Positions 19,773 through 27,501 of a stretch of DNA of 64,000 nt are shown here, one piece after another. The translations under genes and the position numbers were made by a program. Source of the DNA: Marinobacter arenosus (GTDB lineage Bacteria; Pseudomonadota; Gammaproteobacteria; Pseudomonadales; Oleiphilaceae). The first letter of the stretch is position 1. Each line of letters begins with the position of its first letter. The notes under the pieces are model-generated. The model saw only the letters and a list, made by a program, of their open reading frames with translations. It was not told the DNA's origin and ran no database searches. Location of the stretch: positions 806,001 to 870,000 of the forward strand of contig NZ_JAHVAO010000001.1 of the NCBI RefSeq assembly GCF_019264345.1. Reading direction: 5' to 3'.

Positions 19773-21023
19773 ATGACGCTCAGAAAAGCTCTCTTTTCTG
19801 TCTGCCTGCTGTTGCTCGCAAGTGCCACAGTATCCGCAGAAACCCTCAGGATCGGATTGAACTACCCGCAGACCGGGCGCTACAAGGACCAGGGGCTGCA
19901 ACAACGACTCGGCACCTTCCTCGCCGTGGACGAAATCAACAAGGCCGGCGGCGTCCTTGGTCGGCAGCTGGAGCTGGTTATCCGCAACACACGCGGAGAA
20001 CCGGCCCAGGGGGCAAAGAACACCGCTGAGCTGATCGACAGAGAAGGTGCTGAGATGGTCTTTGGCGGCGTTTCCAGCGCCGTGGCCATCGCTTCCGGCA
20101 AGGCTGCCCGGGAACGGGACCGGCTCTACTTCGGTACCCTGACCTATTCCAACGCGACGACCGGCAGCGAAGGCCATAGCCACATGTTCCGGGAGCCCTA
20201 CAACGCCTGGATGACCGCCAAGGCCCTGAGTCAGTACCTCAAGCGCAACCACGCCGGCGAGAAGTATTTCTACATTACCGCCGACTACACCTGGGGCTGG
20301 TCCGTTGAAGAATCGGTGCGCAAATTCTCGGAGACAGAGAACACCAGCGATCACCCGGGTGTGAAAACGCCTTTCCCACGGGCGCTGATCAATGATTTCC
20401 GCGAGGCGCTGGAAAAAGCCGCCGCCAGCGATGCCAAGGTACTCATGCTGGTGCTGTTCGGCGACGACATGGTTCGCGCCCTGAATGTCGCCTACGAGAT
20501 GGGGCTGAAGGACAAAGTCCAGATCGTAGTACCGAACCTTACCCTCGGCATGGCCCGCCAGGTCGGCCCGACCATCATGGAAGGCATTGTGGGCGGGGCA
20601 CCCTGGGTATGGAATGCGCCGTATGAGAAGAATTACCCGAGGGGCAAGGAATTCGTGGAGGCCTTCTCGAATCGCTATGAAATGCGGCCCTCCTCGGCTG
20701 CGGCGTCTGCCTACAGCATCGTGTACCAGTACAAGGAAGCCGTCGAACGCGCCGGCACCACCAACACGGCCAAGGTCCGGGCGGCCCTGGAGGGACACCG
20801 CTACACCTTCCTGAAGGACGAGCAGCACTGGCGTGACTTCGACCACCAGAACGAACAGACCGTCTATGTGGTCAAGGTCAAACCCCGCGACACCGTCGTG
20901 TCGGACAAATACAGTTCCGATTACTTCAGCATCATTGATTCCATGCCGGGCAGTGAGGCAACCCAGACGCGCGCCGAGTGGGAGGCACGACGAGCCCAGG
21001 CCGGCAAACCCATCACACTCTGA
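19773..21023 (+). CDS. Branched-chain-amino-acid-type ABC binding protein, orphan
   Basis: Periplasmic ligand-binding protein of the LivJ/UrtA class (peripla_BP_6). Residues 1-21 form a Sec signal peptide ending VSA/ETLRIG. The mature part has the fold's hallmarks: GLNYPQTGRYKDQGLQQRLGTFLAVDEINKAGGVLGRQLELVIRN, FGGVSSAVAIASGKAA, YFYITADYTWGWSVE and VGGAPWVWN. GGAGG precedes the ATG by 9 nt. No permease or ATPase lies next to it; the neighbours are the malS unit and the convergent glycerol operon. It may serve a distant transporter or act as a sensor protein. Ligand unknown. Confidence 0.85.
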   Translation: MTLRKALFSVCLLLLASATVSAETLRIGLNYPQTGRYKDQGLQQRLGTFLAVDEINKAGGVLGRQLELVIRNTRGEPAQGAKNTAELIDREGAEMVFGGVSSAVAIASGKAARERDRLYFGTLTYSNATTGSEGHSHMFREPYNAWMTAKALSQYLKRNHAGEKYFYITADYTWGWSVEESVRKFSETENTSDHPGVKTPFPRALINDFREALEKAAASDAKVLMLVLFGDDMVRALNVAYEMGLKDKVQIVVPNLTLGMARQVGPTIMEGIVGGAPWVWNAPYEKNYPRGKEFVEAFSNRYEMRPSSAAASAYSIVYQYKEAVERAGTTNTAKVRAALEGHRYTFLKDEQHWRDFDHQNEQTVYVVKVKPRDTVVSDKYSSDYFSIIDSMPGSEATQTRAEWEARRAQAGKPITL

Positions 21024-21025
21024 GG

Positions 21026-21095
21026 CCGGGGACCAGTTCGGTCCCGGAGAGGAAGGCTGGCCCGCCGCCCGTCCATCTCCGACAGGCGGCGGGCC
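21026..21095. terminator. Tandem hairpins between convergent genes
   Basis: CCGGGGACC / GGTCCCGG (21026-21047) is followed by an 11-bp perfect stem GGCCCGCCGCC / GGCGGCGGGCC (21059-21069 and 21085-21095). They lie between the binding-protein gene (plus strand) and glpV (minus strand). No long U-run follows. Confidence 0.6.
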
Positions 21096-21110
21096 GACAC
21101 AGCACGGGTA

Positions 21111-22859
21111 TCAGCTCTGGCGAGCGTCTTCCCAGGTCTTCAGGAGTTCCTGGTAGGGAACCGTTTTGCCTTGCGGTTTTTCGTTCGACAGCTTGGCTTT
21201 CGGCGCTCCCGGCTGATCCAGCCAGTACTGCGGATCGCGGGGCTCATTCAGTTTCGGACCACATGTGGCCATGACATTCGCCCGCTCCAGACGCTCCATG
21301 ACACGATCCTGGGCCTTGGCCAATCCGTCCAGGGCTTCCTGGGGGGTAGCCTCACCACTGGCGGCCTGGGCAATATACTGCCACCAAAGCTGGGCCAGCT
21401 TCGGATAATCAGGGACGTTGGTGCCGGTTGGCGACCACTGGACCCGCGCCGGGCTTCGATAGAACTCCACCAGACCACCAAGCTTTGGCGCGGCTTCGGT
21501 CATCGCCTCGGAGTTGATGTCCGATTCGCGGATCGGAGTCAGGCCCGCCAGGGTCTTTTCCAGAGAAACGGTTTTCGCCACGGTGAACTGGGCGTACAGC
21601 CAGGCGGCCAGACGACGCTTCTCCGGCGTTGAATCGAAGAAGGTCCAGGAACCCACGTCCTGATAGCCCAGCTTCATGCCCTCTTCCCAGTACGGACCAC
21701 GGGGAGAAGGCGCCATGCGCCATTTCGGCGTGCCATCGTCGTTCACTACCGGCAGACCGTCCTTGACCATGCTGGCGGTGAAAGCCGTGTACCAGAAAAT
21801 CTGTTGGGCCACGTTGCCCTGGGCCGGGACCGGACCGGCTTCCGAGAAGGTCATGCCCTGGGCCTCGGGCGGTGCGTACTTGTCGAGCCAATCGACGTAC
21901 TTGGTGGTCGCATAGACAGCGGCCGGTCCGTTGGTAGCGCCGCCGCGGCTGACGCTGGAGCCCACGGGGTGGCACTCATCCACGCGAATGCCCCATTCGT
22001 CCACGGGCAGCCCGTTCGGGAGGCCCTTATCGCCGGCGCCAGCCATGGAGAACCAGGCATCGGTGAAGCGCCAGCCCAGTGACGGATCTTTCTTGCCGTA
22101 ATCCATGTGGCCGTAGACACGCTCCCCGTCGATCTCCTTGACGTGCACCGAGAAGAATTCGGCGATGTCCTCGTACGCGGACCAGTTGACGGGCACGCCC
22201 AGATCGTAACCGTAGATCTCCTTGAACTGGGTCTTGAGATCGTCGCGCTCAAACCAGTCGGCCCGGAACCAATACAGGTTGGCGAACTGCTGATCCGGCA
22301 ACTGGTAAAGCTTGCCGTCCGGAGCGGTCACGAAATCCAGTCCGATGAAATCGTCCAGATCGAGGGTTGGCAGGGTCAGGTCCTTACCGGGACCATTCAT
22401 GATGTCCTCAACCGGGACCACCTTGCCATAGCGGAAGTGGGTACCGATCAGGTCCGAATCGTTCACGTAGGCATCGTAGATGTTACGACCAGACTGCATC
22501 TGGGTCTGCAGCTTTTCGATTACGTCCCCTTCCTGGATCAGGGTATGGGTGAGCTTGATGCCGGTGATGTCGGTAAACGCCTTGGCGAGCACACTGGATT
22601 CATATTCGTGGGTCGCGATGGTTTCCGAGACCACGTTGATTTCCATGCCCCGGAACGGCTCGGCGGCCTTGGCAAACCACGCCAATTCCTCAAGCTGTTC
22701 TTCCCGGGTCAGGGTCGAGTTTTTGAAGGCATCATCCACCCACTTCTCGGCCGCGTCCGAATACTGGTCAGCGCTGACCGGCAGGCTCATCCCCAACCCT
22801 GCAGCACCGATGGCAGCACTGAGAAGAAGGGTCTTCGGATAGTTGTTGTTCTTGAACAT
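21111..22859 (-). CDS. glpV: Glycerol ABC importer substrate-binding protein GlpV
   Basis: Large (582 aa) extracellular solute-binding protein matching the GlpV class of the Rhizobium leguminosarum GlpSTPQUV glycerol importer. A signal peptide covers about residues 1-30 (SLPVSA/DQY). The mature protein begins with the family-typical AEKWVDDAFKNSTLTREEQLEELAWFAKAA. Further segments are INVVSETIATHEYESSVLAKAF and NIYDAYVNDSDLIGTHFRYGKVVP. It is the last gene of the operon, unlike many systems where the binding protein is first. It is separated from glpU by 147 bp containing an RNA hairpin. The GAGGTAGGAT just before the ATG provides a ribosome-binding site. Confidence 0.93.
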   Translation of the reverse strand: MFKNNNYPKTLLLSAAIGAAGLGMSLPVSADQYSDAAEKWVDDAFKNSTLTREEQLEELAWFAKAAEPFRGMEINVVSETIATHEYESSVLAKAFTDITGIKLTHTLIQEGDVIEKLQTQMQSGRNIYDAYVNDSDLIGTHFRYGKVVPVEDIMNGPGKDLTLPTLDLDDFIGLDFVTAPDGKLYQLPDQQFANLYWFRADWFERDDLKTQFKEIYGYDLGVPVNWSAYEDIAEFFSVHVKEIDGERVYGHMDYGKKDPSLGWRFTDAWFSMAGAGDKGLPNGLPVDEWGIRVDECHPVGSSVSRGGATNGPAAVYATTKYVDWLDKYAPPEAQGMTFSEAGPVPAQGNVAQQIFWYTAFTASMVKDGLPVVNDDGTPKWRMAPSPRGPYWEEGMKLGYQDVGSWTFFDSTPEKRRLAAWLYAQFTVAKTVSLEKTLAGLTPIRESDINSEAMTEAAPKLGGLVEFYRSPARVQWSPTGTNVPDYPKLAQLWWQYIAQAASGEATPQEALDGLAKAQDRVMERLERANVMATCGPKLNEPRDPQYWLDQPGAPKAKLSNEKPQGKTVPYQELLKTWEDARQS

Positions 22860-22887
22860 ATCCTACCTCGTTCGTCTTGTTTTGAAT

Positions 22888-22915
22888 GGAACGAAACAGT
22901 CACTATTCCGTTTCC
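22888..22915 (-). promoter_or_regulatory. RNA hairpin in the glpV leader
   Basis: The minus-strand transcript segment from GGAAACGGAATAG to CTGTTTCGTTCC can fold into about 12 base pairs with one bulged A, two G-U pairs and a 3-nt loop. It ends 28 nt before the glpV ATG. It could be a processing or stabilising structure raising glpV output, or part of a separate promoter region. Confidence 0.4.
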
Positions 22916-23006
22916 CTGTGCATAGCGTCTCTAGCCGCTATTCCTTTGATCGAACCGCCGTTCCGGGCGATCACGATCGTTGTTCTGAGATTCCGCTGGC
23001 CTGTCC

Positions 23007-23282
23007 CTATCCCCAGCGCAGCAACACCAGCAACCAGATGACCGAGATCGCGAGGGCAATCCACAGGCTGACCGTACTGACGGCCAGAAAGGCCAGGTGT
23101 ATGTACGCGGCGGACAGCAGGCCAATAAACAGCCGGTCACCGCGCGTGGTGGCTATGGGCAGAAATCCCTTGCGCTCGGTGCAGGGAGAGACAATCTCCC
23201 AGACAGTCATGGTCGCCAGAATGCCGGCAATCACTGTGAAGAAAATTGCGACGGTTGGCGTCCAGTTCATCCATGCAAGCAT
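23007..23282 (-). CDS. glpU: DUF2160 small membrane protein GlpU
   Basis: 91-aa protein with three or so hydrophobic helices (about residues 10-30, 50-70 and 72-89) that accompanies GlpSTPQ-type transporters. It begins MLAWMNWTPTVAIFFTVIAGILATMTVWEIV and ends in LLVLLRWG. It lies 12 bp after glpQ with AGGAG 7 nt before the ATG, so it is translated as part of the operon. Its biochemical role is not established; conserved position suggests an accessory subunit. Confidence 0.88.
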   Translation of the reverse strand: MLAWMNWTPTVAIFFTVIAGILATMTVWEIVSPCTERKGFLPIATTRGDRLFIGLLSAAYIHLAFLAVSTVSLWIALAISVIWLLVLLRWG

Positions 23283-23294
23283 GTTGGTTCTCCT

Positions 23295-24101
23295 CTAAAC
23301 GCGTCCGAGCGCGAAGCCCTTGGCAACGTGGTTACGCACAAACCAGATCACCAGCAGCCCCGGAATGATAGTCAGGACACCCGCAGCCGCCAGCACTCCC
23401 CAGTCGATGCCGCTGGCGCCCACCGTTCTCGTCATGATTGCCCCGATGGGTTGGGCGTCCACCGACGTCAGGGTGCGCGCCAACAGCAATTCCACCCAGG
23501 AGAACATGAAGGCGAAAAAGGCCGTCACGCCGATTCCGGACCGGATCATGGGCAGGAAGATCTTGATGAAAAATTTCGGGAAGCTGTAGCCGTCGATGTA
23601 CGCCATCTCGTCATACTCCCGGGGCACACCCGACATGAAACCTTCCAGGATCCACACCGCCAGGGGCACGTTAAACAGGCAATGGGCCAGGGCCACGGCA
23701 ATGTGGGTATCGAACAGGCCGATGGACGAGTACAGCTGGAAAAACGGCAGCAGGAAAACCGCCGGCGGTGCCATGCGGTTACTGAGCAGCCAGAAGAACA
23801 GGTGCTTGTCCCCGAGGAAGCGATAGCGGCTGAACGCATACGCAGCGGGCAAAGCCACCAGCAGGGTGATCACCACGTTCATGGACACGTAGATCATGGA
23901 GTTGATGTACCCGTTGTACCAACTGGGGTCGGTAAAAATCACCGCGTAGTTGTCCAGGGTAAACGTCTCTGGCCACAGCGTCAGACCGCTGAGAATCTCC
24001 TGATTGGTCTTGAACGACATGTTCAGGAGCCAGTAGATCGGCGTCAGCAATAACAGGATGAAAATCGTGATCCCGATGTTCTTGCCTCGTGTCTCGTGCA
24101 T
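23295..24101 (-). CDS. glpQ: Glycerol ABC importer permease GlpQ
   Basis: MalG-like inner-membrane permease of 268 aa with about six helices. The EAA loop reads VPREYDEMAYIDGYSFPKFFIKIFLP. The N-terminus KNIGITIFILLLLTPIYWLLNMSFKTNQEIL resembles family members. ATG at 24101 is chosen over the adjacent GTG at 24104 because AGGAGG sits 5 nt upstream of it. The preceding glpP ends only 9 bp upstream. Confidence 0.93.
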   Translation of the reverse strand: MHETRGKNIGITIFILLLLTPIYWLLNMSFKTNQEILSGLTLWPETFTLDNYAVIFTDPSWYNGYINSMIYVSMNVVITLLVALPAAYAFSRYRFLGDKHLFFWLLSNRMAPPAVFLLPFFQLYSSIGLFDTHIAVALAHCLFNVPLAVWILEGFMSGVPREYDEMAYIDGYSFPKFFIKIFLPMIRSGIGVTAFFAFMFSWVELLLARTLTSVDAQPIGAIMTRTVGASGIDWGVLAAAGVLTIIPGLLVIWFVRNHVAKGFALGRV

Positions 24102-24110
24102 CACCGCCTC

Positions 24111-24977
24111 CTATTGGTCTTTGTCGGCATGGGTAATGGCCGTAAAGAACAGCCAGGACACCAGCAGCACGATCAGGAAGTAGATCAGGGAAAAGGCCGC
24201 CGCCCTACCCAGATCAAACTGGCCGATTGCCATGGTGGTCAGGGTCTGGCTCAGGAACGTCGTCGAGCTTCCCGGCCCGCCGCCGGTTAACACGAACGGT
24301 TCGATGTAGATCATGAAGCTGTCCATGAACCGGAGCAGGACCGCGATGATCAACACGCTCTTGAGACGCGGAAGCTGGATGTACCGAAAGACGGCCCACC
24401 GCGATGCCCGGTCGATTTCCGCGGCCTGATAAAAGGCTTCGGGGATGGCCCGCAGCCCCGAGTAGCACAGCAACGCCACCAGGGGTGTCCAGTGCCAGAC
24501 GTCCATCAACAGCACGGTCAACCAAGCATCGACGGTATCGCCGGTGTAGTTGTAGTCAAAGCCGAGTTCGTTCAGGCCCCAGCCAAACAGACCGATATCG
24601 CCGCGGCCAAAGATTTGCCAGATGGTGCCCACTACGTTCCAGGGAATCAGCAATGGAATCGCCAGCAGGATCAGGCACAACGACGCCTTGATTCCGGACT
24701 TGGGCATCATGAGTGCCACGCCGATTCCCAGTGGAATCTGGATCAGCAGCACGGCACCGGAAAAAACGAACTGGCGCACCAGGGAATCCTGCAGCCGCTC
24801 GTTGGTCAGAACCTCACGGAACCATTCCGTGCCGACAAAGTAGGCCTGGCCCGGCCCGAAGATGTCCTGCACCGAATAGTTCACCACCGTCATTAAAGGC
24901 ACCAGCGCGGAGAACGCGACCAGGATGAATACCGGCAGCACCAGCCACCAAGCGCGATTATTGGGTATCTTCTCCAT
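24111..24977 (-). CDS. glpP: Glycerol ABC importer permease GlpP
   Basis: MalF-like permease of 288 aa pairing with GlpQ. The opening segment WWLVLPVFILVAFSALVPLMTVVNYSVQDIFGP and the EAA-like loop IPEAFYQAAEIDRASRWAVFRYIQLPRL are clear. ATG at 24977 overlaps the glpT stop (TGATG) and has AGGAG 8 nt upstream; an in-frame GTG lies one codon earlier. The overlap implies translational coupling with the ATPase gene. Confidence 0.93.
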   Translation of the reverse strand: MEKIPNNRAWWLVLPVFILVAFSALVPLMTVVNYSVQDIFGPGQAYFVGTEWFREVLTNERLQDSLVRQFVFSGAVLLIQIPLGIGVALMMPKSGIKASLCLILLAIPLLIPWNVVGTIWQIFGRGDIGLFGWGLNELGFDYNYTGDTVDAWLTVLLMDVWHWTPLVALLCYSGLRAIPEAFYQAAEIDRASRWAVFRYIQLPRLKSVLIIAVLLRFMDSFMIYIEPFVLTGGGPGSSTTFLSQTLTTMAIGQFDLGRAAAFSLIYFLIVLLVSWLFFTAITHADKDQ

Positions 24978-26077
24978 CACGGTTGCTCCTGTACCAGAAA
25001 TTCATCCACGTACAGCTTCAGCCACTGCTTCGGGAATGACAGGTGAATCCGGTCGCCGACCTCGGCCTGGAACTCCTCGTTCTGGCGAACCTTCAGCCGT
25101 TCCCCGCCAAGCTGGACGGTGACGATCTTGTAGGTCCCCAGGTCCTCGACATCCAGAACGTCCGACTCGTAGGTGTCGTCAGATGCCACCCCGGACACCT
25201 GGATGAATTCGGGCCGGATGCCAATTTTCACGTTGGAGGACTTGAGTAGCTGGAGCATCTCCACCTGCCAGGGCTCAAGCGAAACAACGACGTCGTCGAA
25301 ACAGACGCCCCCGGCGCAGCGTTCGACGGCCACCAGGTTCATCCCGGGACTGCCGATAAAGAAGCCAACGAAGGTATGGTTCGGCTGCTCAAACAGCTCT
25401 GTTGGGGTACCGAACTGGACGATCTGACCGCTGTACATCACCGCGATCTTGTCAGCAAAGGTCGACGCCTCGAGCTGGTCGTGGGTGACATACACCATGG
25501 TGATGTCGAATTGCTCATGAATCTGCTTGAGTTTGCGTCGCAGCTTCCATTTCAGTTGCGGGTCGATCACGGTCAGGGGTTCGTCAAACAATATGGCGGA
25601 CACATCCTCACGCACCAGGCCGCGCCCCATCGAGACCTTCTGCTTCTCGTCGGCCGTCAGGTTCTTGGCTTTCCGGTAGAGCTTGTCCTCAATCTCCAGG
25701 ACTTCCGCAATCTCGTGCACGCGGGCCTTGATCTTCGAGGCCGGGACCTTGTTGTTCTTGAGGGGAAATGCCAGGTTCTCGTAGACCGTCATGGAGTCAT
25801 AGATCACGGGGAACTGGAATACCTGGGCAATGTTACGGTCACGGGGCGATAACTCATTCACGCGCTTGCCGTCGAACAGGACATCACCCTCCGACGGCTG
25901 GACCAGACCCGAGATAATGTTGAGCATGGTGCTCTTGCCGCAACCGGACGGCCCCAGCAAGGCATAGGCGCCGCCCTTTTCCCAGATGTGATCCAGCTGC
26001 CGGATCGCGTAGTCATCGGGGTCCTTGGGCATGTCGCTGTAGCTGTGGGCCAGCGACTTCAACTGGATTTCTGCCAT
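24977..26077 (-). CDS. glpT: Glycerol ABC importer ATPase GlpT
   Basis: One of two MalK-like ATPases of the importer (366 aa), distinct from the E. coli glycerol-3-phosphate antiporter also called GlpT. It has Walker [11 protein letters not shown]-loop FQFPVIYDSMTVYENLAFP and Walker B AILFDEPLTVID. The signature region is degenerate (NLTADEKQKVSMGR instead of LSGGQ), which family members also show. The C-terminal OB-like domain includes IGIRPEFIQV. The start overlaps the glpS stop by one base (TGATG). Confidence 0.92.
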   Translation of the reverse strand: MAEIQLKSLAHSYSDMPKDPDDYAIRQLDHIWEKGGAYALLGPSGCGKSTMLNIISGLVQPSEGDVLFDGKRVNELSPRDRNIAQVFQFPVIYDSMTVYENLAFPLKNNKVPASKIKARVHEIAEVLEIEDKLYRKAKNLTADEKQKVSMGRGLVREDVSAILFDEPLTVIDPQLKWKLRRKLKQIHEQFDITMVYVTHDQLEASTFADKIAVMYSGQIVQFGTPTELFEQPNHTFVGFFIGSPGMNLVAVERCAGGVCFDDVVVSLEPWQVEMLQLLKSSNVKIGIRPEFIQVSGVASDDTYESDVLDVEDLGTYKIVTVQLGGERLKVRQNEEFQAEVGDRIHLSFPKQWLKLYVDEFLVQEQP

Positions 26078-27171
26078 CAGACCTCCCCTGCTCTCACCGG
26101 TGACGGGGTATGGACGAGCCGCTCACTGTCGTCGAAGACGAACAGTTTATTGATCGGCAGATAGACCTTGACCGGGGCACCGGTGTGGTACTGGTGCACC
26201 CCCATCAGCTGAAGGACCATTTCGAAGTAGCGGTTCTGCACGTGCATAAAGGTTTCCGAGCCGCTGATCTCGCTGAGTTCGACCTCCATGGACATTTCCA
26301 GGTCGTCTTCGTTGGCGGGCACAAGGCCGATGTGGCTGGGCCGGATACCGAACCAGTAATCACCGGGATCCAGCCGGGCGAGCCCCTGCGTCAGGGCGTG
26401 ATGGGAGTATTCATCGAAGGTGACTTCGGTTGCGGTTACCCTGCCTCGAATCATGTTCATGGGCGGCTCGCTGAACAACTGGGCCGCCAGGGTATTCACC
26501 GGCCTCCGGTAGACCTCCATGACTGGCCCGGTCTGCACTACCTTGCCTTCGTGGAGTAGCGTGGTGGTCCCGCCAAGTGCCAGTGCTTCGTTCGCTTCGG
26601 TCGTCGCATAGACAGCGATGCATTGACGTTCGCGGAAGAGCTCCCGCAGTTCCGCCCGCAACTCTTCGCGAAGCTTGTAGTCGAGGTTGACCAGGGGCTC
26701 ATCAAAGAGAATCAGGGTGGCGTCCTTGACCAGTGCACGGGCCATGGCGGTCCGCTGTTGCTGCCCCCCCGACAACTCCAGCGGGTGCCGTTTAAGCAGT
26801 GGTTCGATCCGCAGCATCGCCGCGGTTTCCTTGACCCGACGATCGATGTCCGAGTCGGTCATCTTCGCCAGCCTGAGCGGCGAGGCGATGTTTTCATAGA
26901 CGGTCAGGTTGGGGTAATTGATGAACTGCTGGTAGATCATCGAAATGTTCCGGGTCTGCACGCTTTGCCCGGTCACATCTTCACCGTTGTAGATCAGTCG
27001 GCCAGTATCGGGTTTGTCCAGGCCCGCCATCAGTCGCATCAGGGAGGTCTTTCCCGCCAGCGTGCGACCAAGCAGTACATTGAAGGACCCGGCCTCAAAG
27101 GTCAGGTTGGCATCCCGGACATAATCGACTCCGTCGACCACACGGGAGAGATTCTCCAGTGTTAAGGACAT
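26077..27171 (-). CDS. glpS: Glycerol ABC importer ATPase GlpS
   Basis: First gene of the glycerol importer operon, 364 aa. The Walker A region is LLGRTLAGKTSLMRLMAGLD, which keeps the GxxxxGKT pattern but departs from the usual GPSGSGKST, as is normal for GlpS. The signature [15 protein letters not shown] is intact and Walker B is LILFDEPLVNLDYK. Pairing a canonical-signature GlpS with a degenerate-signature GlpT suggests an asymmetric ATPase heterodimer. AAGGAAA precedes the ATG. Upstream lie GlpR-like half-sites and the divergent sigma-54 activator gene. Confidence 0.93.
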   Translation of the reverse strand: MSLTLENLSRVVDGVDYVRDANLTFEAGSFNVLLGRTLAGKTSLMRLMAGLDKPDTGRLIYNGEDVTGQSVQTRNISMIYQQFINYPNLTVYENIASPLRLAKMTDSDIDRRVKETAAMLRIEPLLKRHPLELSGGQQQRTAMARALVKDATLILFDEPLVNLDYKLREELRAELRELFRERQCIAVYATTEANEALALGGTTTLLHEGKVVQTGPVMEVYRRPVNTLAAQLFSEPPMNMIRGRVTATEVTFDEYSHHALTQGLARLDPGDYWFGIRPSHIGLVPANEDDLEMSMEVELSEISGSETFMHVQNRYFEMVLQLMGVHQYHTGAPVKVYLPINKLFVFDDSERLVHTPSPVRAGEV

Positions 27172-27501
27172 AGGCTTTCCTTGTTGTTCTTGTAGATGCA
27201 GCCCGGAGACTAAGCCATGCCTCCAGCGCTTCGAATTCGAATACGAGAACGCAATACCTGTACCAGCTTCGCACTTTCCCCCACCAAGAAACTGTACACT
27301 GTTGTTTTACCGAGGTTTTTGCAATTACCGTGATTTCTAAAACGAAAATCAACATGTTCGTTTAACGATACTTTGTCCAGATTGAACATTGACCTGAACA
27401 GTGTTTGCACAGATGATTGAACAGGTCTGCGCGGTCAAACGAACCGTAGAATCCGACAACGGTGTTCAATAAGAAGAAAACGAACCCGAAGGTGGCGCTC
27501 A
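27172..27501. other. Divergent region between glpS and the sigma-54 activator
   Basis: 330 AT-richer bases holding the promoters of the glycerol operon (minus) and the activator (plus). Besides GlpR-like half-sites near 27340-27371, there is a direct run of TTGAACA-like words (27383, 27416). I see no clean TGGCAC-N5-TTGC sigma-54 promoter. The best minus-strand match (27321-27335) lacks the essential -24 GG. Confidence 0.45.
27341..27371 (-). promoter_or_regulatory. GlpR-like operator upstream of glpS
   Basis: ACGAAAATCAACATGTTCGT (27342-27361) has mirror ends ACGAA/TTCGT and contains ATGTTCG, the E. coli GlpR half-site (ATGTTCGATAACGAACAT). AACGATA follows. GlpR is encoded at 31101. Binding is inferred. 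Confidence 0.4.

Noticed and set aside
27321..27335. Possible sigma-54 promoter for glpS (CACGGTAATTGC on the minus strand)
   Set aside because: The -12 TTGC is present but the essential -24 GG is missing (AATCAC instead of TGGCAC).
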